Origin: Plasmodium coatneyi
Lineage: Eukaryota; Apicomplexa; Aconoidasida; Haemosporida; Plasmodiidae
Direction of reading: 5' to 3'
DNA: 64,000 nt
NCBI RefSeq assembly: GCF_001680005.1
Contig: NC_033567.1
Coordinates: 1,798,001-1,862,000 of the forward strand
Shown: in pieces, positions 46,239 to 55,900 of the stretch
How positions within the stretch are numbered: the stretch's first letter is position 1
Layout: each line of letters begins with the position of its first letter
Notes under the pieces: generated by a model
Told to the model about the DNA's origin: nothing
Databases searched by the model: none
The model's input: the letters and a program-made list of their open reading frames with translations, nothing else
Made by a program: the position numbers and the translations under genes

Positions 46239-49205
46239 ATGCAAAGTTACAAGTGCTTCAGGAAAAATGCACGCCTACCACAACAATTTTCTTGTCAACA
46301 TGTTTCAACTTTAAACAAAAAAAAACGCCTCATCAGTTGCGAAGAGGAGAAAAGAACCCGCAAAATAGCAGAGCACCTTTACGCTACGTTCGTAGCTAGC
46401 AATCACACTAATCACAACTGTAAAAAAAACGCACAAAATGAACCGAATACGAGCTCCTTAGAAAGAATCATCTCCTCCTATTTGTTACGTAAAATAAAAA
46501 AAATAAAAAAAGCGCACAACTCGACGGGTTCTGAAGTAGCTAAGGAGAGTACTCCCTTGGTCCGTGGGCTACCTGCAAGTGGAAGCAACACTGCTGCCGC
46601 ACCGCATTGTCTCCACCGTAGGTTTTACCACCCTCAGAGGTATCTCCCAAAAAATGGGTCAACCTTTAAGCGCATGCAGCACCATTTTAGCCACACACAT
46701 AGCAACCGAAGGGGAGGAATTCCCCAGAATAGTAGCCCCCCCCATGCAGCCAACCGGAACACAACAGATGGTAAAAATGAAGAGCATCGTGGGGAAGTTG
46801 TTCACCCCAGGAAATACGCCAGCTGCAATGGTGTGGTGCATCCGGCGTATTACCCCCTCCAAAGGGGGATTACAAACAAGTGTCTACACCAATATGTTCC
46901 CCTGAAATGGTTTGGAACGAACGTGGGGAAGGGGAAACAAGGGGAACAACCCTCTTCCGGGGATAAAGCCGAGAAGGAGGGGATCGAATCTGAATGGGGC
47001 ACCTACAGGAACGATCACACTACCAGTACCAGTTCCACCCGGGAACACCCAGACGCACCCCAGGAAGAATACGAAAAGCTAAAAGTAAAAGAACTGGAGA
47101 ATATATTGAACAACCTCGAAAAAATAAACGAAAACAAAAACAGCAAAATAAATATCAACATAAAAATCTTAGTGTACGTTTTTAAAAATTTTATATACAA
47201 AAATAAAGAGTTGAAAATGAAGATTTTTTTTTCCTTCATTTTTTTGCTATGTTCCAAAATATCCATTATCTATACGCCAATTCTGTTATCCTCCTTTATT
47301 GAGAATGTAAATTTGGAAAAGAGTCTAAGTCCCCCCATGGATGGATCGCTATTATCGAACAATTCAAGTGTAATGATTCTTCTGGCCTATGTCCTTTCAC
47401 GTGTCCTATCTTCAAGCTTAAACGAATTGAGAAACAGCGTCTTCAACACGATAAGTCAGAGAATTTCTACCTATGTGAGTAAATTATTTTTTTATAAAAT
47501 TCACAACTTAAACCTGAGTTATATACTTTCCAAAAAGAATGGAGAGCTGTCCTTCATTTTTAATAGGGGCTGTAAAAGCATCACCAACCTGCTCAACGTG
47601 TTGGTATTTCAAATTATTCCCATAATTATCGAATTTCTTTTATATCTCTACATATTAACGTACAAAATACACTACAGCGTTTCCCTCGTTACCTGTTTTA
47701 ATATGCTTCTTTACGTCGTCTTCACAACCCTAGTGACGAAAAGAAGAACCATTATTAGGAAATTTATGAACAAGTCAGAACAAAACACGTTTAATATTTT
47801 TTTAGATTCAATCCAAAATGTCGAACAAGTAAAATATTACACAAACGAAATGCACGAATTAAAAAAATTTATAAAAGAACAAAAGAAATATGAAAGGGAA
47901 GCCATCAATGTGCAGAAATCTTTATCCCTCCTAAATTTTGGGCAGCAAATTATCCTAAATTTTAACCTTTTCCTGTGCCTTTACTTAACCTATATAAACA
48001 TCGCTAATGATGTTTTCCCCTTCAGTTACCTCATCCTCGTGAACACACTTCTGTTTCAGCTAGCTATGCCCCTGAACATGTTTGGTACCATCTACCGAGA
48101 AACAAAACTAAGCCTTGTCGACATAGAATGCATGATCAAAATTCTTGTCAAAAAAATTCAGTCGCCAGATTATTCCAGCAAATTAGAAATACAAACGGGA
48201 AACATCAAATTTGAAAACGTCTCGTTTAAGTACCCCCCCATGGAGGAAAATAAAGACGCGGAGCTTCGAACAAGTGGGGGAACCAACCAGGATGATAAAC
48301 CTCCAAAAAGCATATCCAAATTATCTCGACTATTTAAAACCGTGAGAGATAAGTTTTTCTTCCCAAAAAATTGGCTCAACCCAGGGAAGCAGGAACAGCC
48401 AATTCCCCCCATGAGCGACGAAATAAAGAACAACCTAAAAAACGCACTTAGGGAGAACGTCCAAACGGGACCCCTCACCTCGACGAGTGAATCTAAAAGC
48501 AACACCAATCAAAAAGAAAATAACTACATCTTCCAAAATTTCACCTGTAACATTGATGACGGAGAAAAGGTAGCCATCATAGGGAAAAGCGGACTGGGAA
48601 AAAGCACCCTCATAAAATTGCTACTCAAATTTTACGATATAAACAGTGGAAATATATACATTGATAATAAGAATATCGAAAACATTAATCTGTATACATT
48701 GCGAAAAAACATAAGTGTAGTTCCGCAAGACACCATCCTTTTCAACAACACCATTTCCTACAACATAAAGTATGGCAACTTTCAATGCACAGATAAACAA
48801 ATGATTGATGCTTGTGTACAGTCCGAATTGCATGAAAAAATTCTACAAATGGATAATCAGTATGATACTCTTGTTGGGGAAAGAGGTACCAAATTATCCA
48901 TTGGAGAGAAACAAAGAATTTGCATAGCTAGATGCTTTTTAAAAAATTCAAAAATTATCGTCCTTGATGAACATGCAAGCAATTTGGACAATGAAAATAA
49001 AAAATCCATAGAAAAAGCGCTACATAAATTATGCCTCGGAAAAACCACCTTTATTATTACACACGTGATGGAAAATCTGAGCACCATGGATAAAATTATT
49101 TTCTTCAGTGGGAATAATATCCTCGTTGGAAATCACAACGAGTTGATGACTGCAAATCCTTCCTACCGGGAGTTCTTTAACTCAAAGAATAATCAGCCGC
49201 TGTGA
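46239..49205 (+). CDS. Mitochondrial ATM1/ABCB7-type half ABC transporter
   Basis: A single 988-residue open frame. The first ~100 residues are rich in Lys/Arg and poor in acidic residues, fitting a mitochondrial presequence, followed by a long hydrophilic spacer. The membrane domain (~residues 325-630) has about six hydrophobic segments and the ATM1-like stretches SLNELRNSVFNTISQR and LNMFGTIYRETKLSLVDIE. The nucleotide-binding domain follows: Walker A GKSGLGKST (~784), Q-loop VVPQDTILFNNT, signature LSIGEKQR (~886), Walker B IIVLDEHASNLD (~907), H-loop ITHVMENL. ATM1/ABCB7 proteins export a glutathione/sulfur compound from mitochondria for cytosolic Fe-S assembly; the match is to that class. 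P. falciparum ABCB6/MDR6 is the likely counterpart. An insert of ~100 residues interrupts the region just before Walker A (48230-48530). The signature has Ile for the usual second Gly. Confidence 0.88.
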   Translation: MQSYKCFRKNARLPQQFSCQHVSTLNKKKRLISCEEEKRTRKIAEHLYATFVASNHTNHNCKKNAQNEPNTSSLERIISSYLLRKIKKIKKAHNSTGSEVAKESTPLVRGLPASGSNTAAAPHCLHRRFYHPQRYLPKNGSTFKRMQHHFSHTHSNRRGGIPQNSSPPHAANRNTTDGKNEEHRGEVVHPRKYASCNGVVHPAYYPLQRGITNKCLHQYVPLKWFGTNVGKGKQGEQPSSGDKAEKEGIESEWGTYRNDHTTSTSSTREHPDAPQEEYEKLKVKELENILNNLEKINENKNSKININIKILVYVFKNFIYKNKELKMKIFFSFIFLLCSKISIIYTPILLSSFIENVNLEKSLSPPMDGSLLSNNSSVMILLAYVLSRVLSSSLNELRNSVFNTISQRISTYVSKLFFYKIHNLNLSYILSKKNGELSFIFNRGCKSITNLLNVLVFQIIPIIIEFLLYLYILTYKIHYSVSLVTCFNMLLYVVFTTLVTKRRTIIRKFMNKSEQNTFNIFLDSIQNVEQVKYYTNEMHELKKFIKEQKKYEREAINVQKSLSLLNFGQQIILNFNLFLCLYLTYINIANDVFPFSYLILVNTLLFQLAMPLNMFGTIYRETKLSLVDIECMIKILVKKIQSPDYSSKLEIQTGNIKFENVSFKYPPMEENKDAELRTSGGTNQDDKPPKSISKLSRLFKTVRDKFFFPKNWLNPGKQEQPIPPMSDEIKNNLKNALRENVQTGPLTSTSESKSNTNQKENNYIFQNFTCNIDDGEKVAIIGKSGLGKSTLIKLLLKFYDINSGNIYIDNKNIENINLYTLRKNISVVPQDTILFNNTISYNIKYGNFQCTDKQMIDACVQSELHEKILQMDNQYDTLVGERGTKLSIGEKQRICIARCFLKNSKIIVLDEHASNLDNENKKSIEKALHKLCLGKTTFIITHVMENLSTMDKIIFFSGNNILVGNHNELMTANPSYREFFNSKNNQPL

Positions 49206-49674
49206 TAGGTGCGCGTGGACAAGCTGTACCACGCTTTGCAAAGAAAACGTTTATGTTTCCCACTTGAGCACATTCAACGAGTTAGCTCGTCCTTGTTTAC
49301 CCTCATCGATACTGTCCAAATTTTAACAATTTTTAAGTACCTACACCCATTTCTCATTTGCTTCGTACTTTTTTTTTGCCCATTTTTTTTTTCCCAAAAA
49401 TTTTGACCTATTCTTTTGTTCCCAATTTTTTGGGGGTGGAGGGGAAGGATGAAGGGGAAAATCATATTTTTGTGAACGAACACTCCCTCAAGAAAAGTGC
49501 ATAACACCCTATTCAACACAAAACCAGTTCACACATTTTTTTTGCTGAACTTCTTTTGCCAAGACTTTTTGGCAACATTTTTTGCACATTTTTTTTCACC
49601 TCATTTTTTTCACGACAATTCGTTCTGCCCATTTTTTTGTGTTAAAACTTATTGGTGATGTGTGTGCAATTTGT

Positions 49675-49769
49675 TTTCTTCTTTTTTTTCTTCTTTTTTT
49701 TCTTCTTTTTTTTCTTCTTTTTTTTCTTCTTTTTTTTCTTCTTTTTTTTTTTCTTTTTTTTTTTTTTTT
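49675..49769 (+). repeat. 12-bp pyrimidine microsatellite (CTTCTTTTTTTT)n
   Basis: About six consecutive copies of a C-T-T-C-T8 unit, ending in a pure T run. Because the unit is a multiple of three it creates spurious Lys/Arg or Phe/Ser open frames on both strands. Confidence 0.9.
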
Positions 49770-49862
49770 GTATGTATTCGTATGCCACGCGAACACATGC
49801 GGCATGCAACAGCGCGGAATCGGAAGGACGAACACGCAAGTGGGGGAACGTGGGTCAAATGA

Positions 49863-49956
49863 AGAAATGCACAAATGGACAATTGGACAACTGCGCAAAT
49901 GGGCAAATGGGCAAATGCACAAATGCAGAAATGGATAAATTGACAAATGGACAAAA
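49863..49956 (+). repeat. 8-bp minisatellite, consensus GCAAATGG
   Basis: Eleven to twelve head-to-tail 8-bp units (GCAAATGG, ACAAATGC, ACAATTGG and similar). Divergence between units is 1-3 bases, so the array is old or slowly homogenised. Confidence 0.85.
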
Positions 49957-50924
49957 ACGTACAAATTCAAGAGTAGAAAAATCGCGGATGTGTAGAACAG
50001 AAGCTGACCGTCTATAGTGGCAGCGAAAATTGCTTCGGCAGCAGCAAGGGAGGCAACTTTGGAGAAGCGGCGGAAAAAAAAAGAAATAAGTAAAAAATGT
50101 ACAAATATATATATACATAATATAATGTGTACATATCCGAAGTGCGAACAACACTTTTATAATGGTTATATGTGTAGTGATCCCTTGCGCGTGAAAAAAT
50201 GCACACCCCCTTCGATGAAATTAATTTTTCTGTGAATGCCCCCCCATTTTATGTATATATTTTTTTTAATAATATACTGTGTGCGTGTTCCATAGACATT
50301 TTTAACGGGTTCGCTTTTTGCCCCCCCTCACAGTATGTGTAAAGGCGTGGTATTACATGTGCGAGGCGGGACGAGGAAGAAAAAAACATATACACGTAGT
50401 AATACATGAAAGAGAAGACTTTCTATGATTTTTTTTTTTTTTTTCTGTTATTTAATTTGTTCAATAAAATATCAAGTTACTTATTTTACATAAAGAGATA
50501 TTTTTACCTAAATGATGTACAAAAATTGGGGGGAACCACACACAGACGGGTCAGATTTTCCCCTAGCCGTTGCACAAAACAACCTACGGGGAATTTTTCG
50601 CCTGAATTTTTTCCTTGCCCAGTTGTAGAGCGAATTGCCCCTCATTTGGTAACTACCCTGTTTTGCTTAAAATGATTCGCAAAGAAAAAATAGAAAACTA
50701 CTGGAAAAAAAAAAAATTTAAATAAATTTTAAAAAAATGCAAGAGGGATGATTATTACGTCCCGGATCGACACGCCACCCTGATACAAAGATCACACTTG
50801 CTTTTACGCAGCAGAACAGGCGTCGTCAAAATTGAAAAAAAGGGAAAAATGTAATTTAGAAGGATATGCCAGATGAGGGCGACCTATGCAGTGATGTGCA
50901 GAGGGTATGTGCCAAGGAGGGAAG

Positions 50925-51420
50925 GAAGGAAAGGAGGGTCTAAGGAGGGAACGAAGGAACGGTCTAAGGAAGGGATCTAAGGAGGAAGAAAGAGTATAAG
51001 GAGCAGAAAGAAAGGGAGGGTCTAAGGAAGGAAGAAAGGGAAGGAGGTCTAAGAAAGGAGGGTCTAAGGAAGGAAGAAAGGGAAGGAGGTCTAAGAAAGG
51101 AGGGTCTAAGGAAGGTATGATCTAAGGAGGGAATGTGTAAGGAAGGAGTATCTAAGAAAGGAAGGAAAGAAAGGAATAAGAAGTAAAAGAAGGAATGAAT
51201 GGAAAAAAAAGAAGGAATAAGAAGGAAAAAAGGAATAAGATAGAATAAAAAAGGAGGAAAGAAGGAATGAAGGAAGGGTCTAAGGAGGAGGGAAGGAAAA
51301 GGAGGCCTAAGGAAGGAAGTGTCTAAGGAGGAGGAAGGATCTATGGAAGGTCTAAGGAAAGAAGGAAAAAAAAGGAGACGAAAGAGGAAGAACAACCTTC
51401 TCTCCTCCGTCCTTCCTATG
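50925..51420 (+). repeat. Purine minisatellite built on GGTCTAAGGAAGG
   Basis: A ~500-base array of imperfect units combining GGTCTAAGG with AAGGAAGAAAGGGAAGG-like purine filler. About fifteen TCTAAG/TCTATG cores are spaced irregularly, mostly 15-45 bases apart. Within it, 51015-51098 is a near-perfect tandem duplication. Confidence 0.85.
51015..51098 (+). repeat. Near-perfect 42-bp tandem duplication
   Basis: A 42-base unit beginning GGAGGGTCTAAGG occurs at 51015 and again at 51057, essentially identical. It is the youngest duplication in the array. Confidence 0.85.
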
Positions 51421-51796
51421 TACATTGCATTCTTTCTGAAAGAAGAGTGAAGAAGAAGGACGTACCCACGTTTCTTTTTTTCTTCTTTTTCATAACATTC
51501 TTCTTTTTTTCCCTTAATATTTTTTTTTTTCTTTAATTTTTTTTCTTAACGTCCTTCCCTTTTATTTATATAAGAAAAGGGTGACGGAGAAACCTTCCTT
51601 CCCTACCCTTTCCTTATATGCACTACCATTCTTTCATTAAAAAAAGAAAGAAGGGAAGGGAGAAGACGAGAGGAAGCAATCTTCCTTCTCCTCCCCTCTC
51701 TTTCTTCCTATATACACTTCTTACAATTTACAATTCCTCAAAGTGTAAAAAAAAAAAAAAAACCAAAAAGGAAAAGTAGAAAAAAAGAAAGAAAGA

Positions 51797-52230
51797 GTAG
51801 AATGATGATGATAGAAATGCCTATTTTTTTTTTTTCTTTTTCTTCTTCTTTTAAGGAGACAATATATAAAAAGAAAAAAAGAGATTAGAAAACTTTCTTT
51901 TCTCTAGAGAACTTCTTTTTTCCTTTTGGAGGAAGGAATAAAACAAAGAAAGAAAGCAAAAAAAAAAAAAAAGAAAAAGTGTAAAATGATGATGATAGGT
52001 ACCTCTTCTTTTTTTCTTATTTCCTTTTGTTCTTCTTGTTTTGAGAAGAAAAATGTATAAAAGAAAAAGAGATTAGAAGACTTTTTCCTTTAGAGAATTT
52101 TTTCTTTTAAAAAACAAAGAATGGAAGAAAAAGAAAGAGAGTAGAATGGTAGGATAGGTTCCTTCGTCCTTTTTTTTTTTTAAATAAGAAGAATGCAGCA
52201 TATGTAAGGAAAGGGTGCGGAAAGAGAAGG
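51797..52230 (+). repeat. Degenerate ~160-185 bp tandem blocks
   Basis: Blocks starting near 51797, 51980 and 52139 share the same order of motifs. These are a GTAGAATGATGATGATAG-like start, a pyrimidine patch, a TATAAAAAGAAAAAGAGATTAGAA segment (short form) and a CTTTAGAGAA patch. Spacing is about 183 and 159 bases. The third copy is the most diverged. Confidence 0.65.
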
Positions 52231-52934
52231 AAGGAATGTATCTCCCTCTATTTTTTTTAAAGAGAAAAAAGGAATTACTCACCTTCCTTTTTTAATTTTT
52301 TGCTTTTTTTTTTTTTTTAGAATAGATAGAGAAGAGAAAGGGGAAAAAGAAAAAAAAAAAAAAAATTAGAGAGAAAAAAGGGAAGGAAAGGTAGGTTATT
52401 TTCCCCTCCTTTTTCTTCTTTTTCTTTTTTGCAGAAGTGAAGTGGTGTACAGGAAAAGGGGGGAATAAGGAAGGTTGCATGCGCAGAATTTTTCTGTTTT
52501 TGTTTTTTTTTTTAGGAAGGCAAAAGGAAAGAATAAAAATGTAATGAGAAAGAACAAAAAAAAAAAAAAAGAAACAGAATGAAGAGGAGAAAAGGAAGAA
52601 AATTAATAGAAGAAATAGGAGAATAATTAATGGAATAAGAAGAAAAAGGAAGATGTAGGTGGAGGGAAAATAAAAATTTCAAAAGAAAAAAAAGAGGGAA
52701 GTAAAACTGGGAATAAAAAGAACCATAAAAGGGGAAAAAGGACGAATGTGAAATTTGGAAGATTATAGAGAAGGAAATGGAAGGACAGAAGAATAGATTC
52801 GTATGAGGAAATATTTCTGTAGGGTTGTGGATATGATAAATTGTGGTATTCACCTACCAAAGAATAAGTCTAAATGTAATAGGGAAAGTTGGAAAAGTAT
52901 TTAAGGCTTAAATTATAACAATAAGTATATCATC

Positions 52935-55900
52935 ATGACGAAGGGCATAAGGGATTTTATTAAGTTCCAGTTGGAACAACAGAGGAAACATGGACCGGGT
53001 GCCGCTAGTGTAAGGATGGAGATATACTGGAAATGAGTCTTGTGAAATATAAGTTGTATATATACATTGGGGGGAAGTTGCTATAGTGTATAGTGTGCAT
53101 AGAATGAATGCATGTTTAAATTCTTTTTTATTTATCCTTGATAGAATCAATTATGGACAAACCTGAAACTCATGTTGGAAGCAATTCCAGATTATTTGAA
53201 GGTGGAAGATCGTAGTGTGCAGGATTGGTGCAATAGGGATTTCGCAGGAATTATACTGGAACAGAGCCTTAGGGAGAATGAATGGGATCCAACCTTATGT
53301 AAAATGTTAAGTAAATTACTACTATGGATGAATGGTCGAAATCAAGATGGGAAGAAGCAGAAAATGGGGATGGGAACAAGTGAAGGAGAAGAAATGGAAT
53401 TGATGTTCCGCTGTATTGCAGGAAATGTAGTAATTTGGGCCATGTTTGACAATCATTGTTTATTAAAAATGATGCTGAACTATACAACACAGGCAGTAGA
53501 TGGAATATTAAAAGGGTTTTATCAAGCAGGCGAAGATAGGAAGTGTGGGAATCATAATTTTAGCCAATTAAAAGTCGGTACACAATTATTAGGTACTTTA
53601 GTCAAAGAGTGGGTAGATACAAATAAAAATATATTAAGTGGTTACACCACTGTGAAAAGGGACGAGGATAGTGTATGTAAGGAGAAAGATGGAAGAAAAG
53701 AGGAGAGTGCTGATGGGGGTAAGATGAAGGAGTTCTTAGGGTATGAGAAAGAGATGGTCGAGGAGATGAAAGAAGTAGTTACGAAAGGGCCACTTTTGGA
53801 TGAGAAAAATGCGAAGGAAATAATTAAGAAAGTAGAAGATGGTGTATTAAAAAACGATTCAGAATTAGGAGGGGAGGTTGAGAAGAAAGTTCAGGAAGCG
53901 AAGAAGGCACCACTAGCAGCACCCAAGACAGGTAAGTAATATTATTAAAAATGTTACTAAAAGTATTATATAAGAGAAGGAACGAGAAAAGAAAAAATTT
54001 AAAGAATTTAAAGAAGAAAAATAAAAAACTAAAAGGGAAGAATCAGTAAGTTTGTGAAGGGAAGAGTGTAGAAGGAGACGATGAGGAGAAAGGAAGGTTG
54101 TTAAGGTGGGGTGGGTGATGGGGATGCGACTTCGCTATCCTTACGAAGGAGGGATATAAAGAACGAAAGAATGAAAAAGGAAAGAAAGAGAAGAAATAAA
54201 TAAATGGATAAGGGCAATTAAAGAGTAGATGAAAAAATGATAGAAGAAGGATGTAAGGAAAAGTGTGAAAAAGTGAAGAAAATATTTCAAAGGATGTAGA
54301 AAGTAGTAAGGTGGAAGGTGGAAGAAGATGGAGGAAAGAATTTACTCCTTCACTACTCATCATTCATACACACCTTGCCACTCCTTCCTTCACCCCCTCA
54401 CTCGTTTTTACTGTCTTCTTTTTTAGGTATTGAGTGTACAGATAAGGATACATCCTTATGTGTTCGTGCCAAATGTGTAACAGGAAAATGGTTAACAAAC
54501 AGACCTAGACGAGGACCAGTAAGAAACAATAATGTTCATTATTTTTTGGAGTATTATAATTAATAGTATTTTTTATATATAGTAAAGGGAAAAGGAATGA
54601 ACATAAGTCTTTTATATATATTGAGCTTATATATATGTTCTTTCCGTTCTTCCATCGTGCAGGAAGTAATGTGGGGGCCAGGTGATATAGGGGCAGATTT
54701 AAAGAAACTGTCTAATGCTATGACCACTAATAGTGAATCTATGGGGGATGAATGTCAAGACTTTGCGGGGAAGATTAGTACAAATAATAGTGCTCATAAA
54801 AAGGCATGTGAATACATTGTTAAAGGTTTAAGACATACATACAAAATTGAGAAAGAAAGAGAGGAGAATGCCGAAGATAACCAATTATTTAAGAGAACAA
54901 TGTCATGCGCTTTATTGAATGCCTACGCTGATCTCCTTCAAGAGAAAGCAAAGGACACATGCCCCATCACAGATCAAAATATAAAAGATATGTTTAGTAA
55001 AGGGAATGAAAAGAAGGAAGATTGGTGCAAAGAGGGGGGTGGCGATTGTGTTGAATGTAGAAGGGATAAGACCTATGAAAGCTGCATGATAGGGGATAGT
55101 AAAAATCAAACCAATGTAAAGAGCAAAGTAAATCAAATGCTCAACGAGGACCAAGGAATACAGAAAACTCTATCTACTATAGATATTTTATGTAAGGAGA
55201 ATGAAAAAACCAGCATCTGCCCATAAGAACGTGCAAAAAGTGGCACCATAAACCAATGTTCCAGCAAGCACCACACTACCACCACTGTGTACGATCACAT
55301 TCAACTACTACTCATTCCTCCATCGTGTAATCCTCATTCTTCCCTTTCTTTATAGGTAAAGACTGCAGCAAGGAAACTGGATTATGTGCTCGCGTAGATT
55401 GCGTAACAAAGAAATGGGGTGTACACAAAGGAAAGAGTCCAACCTGGGTAAGTGAAGAATATTGTTCATTAGAATAAGAGGACACTTTTGTGAGTGTTGC
55501 ATTTTTGTACAAAACGGATATACGGGGGAAGAAAATAGACGCACATATAATAATTATATAGGGGGGGTGAACATAATAATTATGGGGGGATAGACATAAT
55601 TGTAGGGTGGACGTAATTATAGGGGGGTAGACATAATTATAGGGGGTGGACATCATAATAATTATATAGGGGGGAGGTGCACATATATTTACGTAGCATA
55701 TATTTGTTTCTTTTCCCTCCCTCCCTTTCTTTCTATGAACAGGAAAACATGCAGAAGGACATCGAGCGGAGGGCCAAAGATATGTTTGAACATATATTTA
55801 AGAATAGCAAAAATATGGAACCTTATTGCAGTAAACTTTCAAATGAAGATAGTAGAATAGTCACGGACCCAGAGATAAAAGCATGCCATTACATTACTGC

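Larger units (their letters stand above)
49206..52934. other. Repeat-rich, purine-skewed spacer upstream of SICAvar
   Basis: This 3.7-kb spacer has no credible gene. It contains a 12-bp pyrimidine microsatellite, an 8-bp minisatellite, and from ~50900 to 52850 an almost continuous plus-strand purine domain with embedded tandem repeats (each listed separately). The SICAvar promoter must lie within it, but no defined element can be named. Confidence 0.75.

Noticed and set aside
49596..49970. Overlapping poly-Lys/Arg and poly-Phe open frames of 65-124 codons
   Set aside because: They are translations of the 12-bp pyrimidine microsatellite on both strands and have no coding signal outside it.
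50925..51420. GGGTCTAAGG units as interstitial telomere repeats
   Set aside because: Plasmodium telomere repeats are GGGTT(T/C)A. The units here do not fit, so I do not call them telomeric.
50964..51425. 153-codon minus-strand frame rich in Phe, Leu, Ser and Pro
   Set aside because: It is the complement of the purine minisatellite, not a gene.
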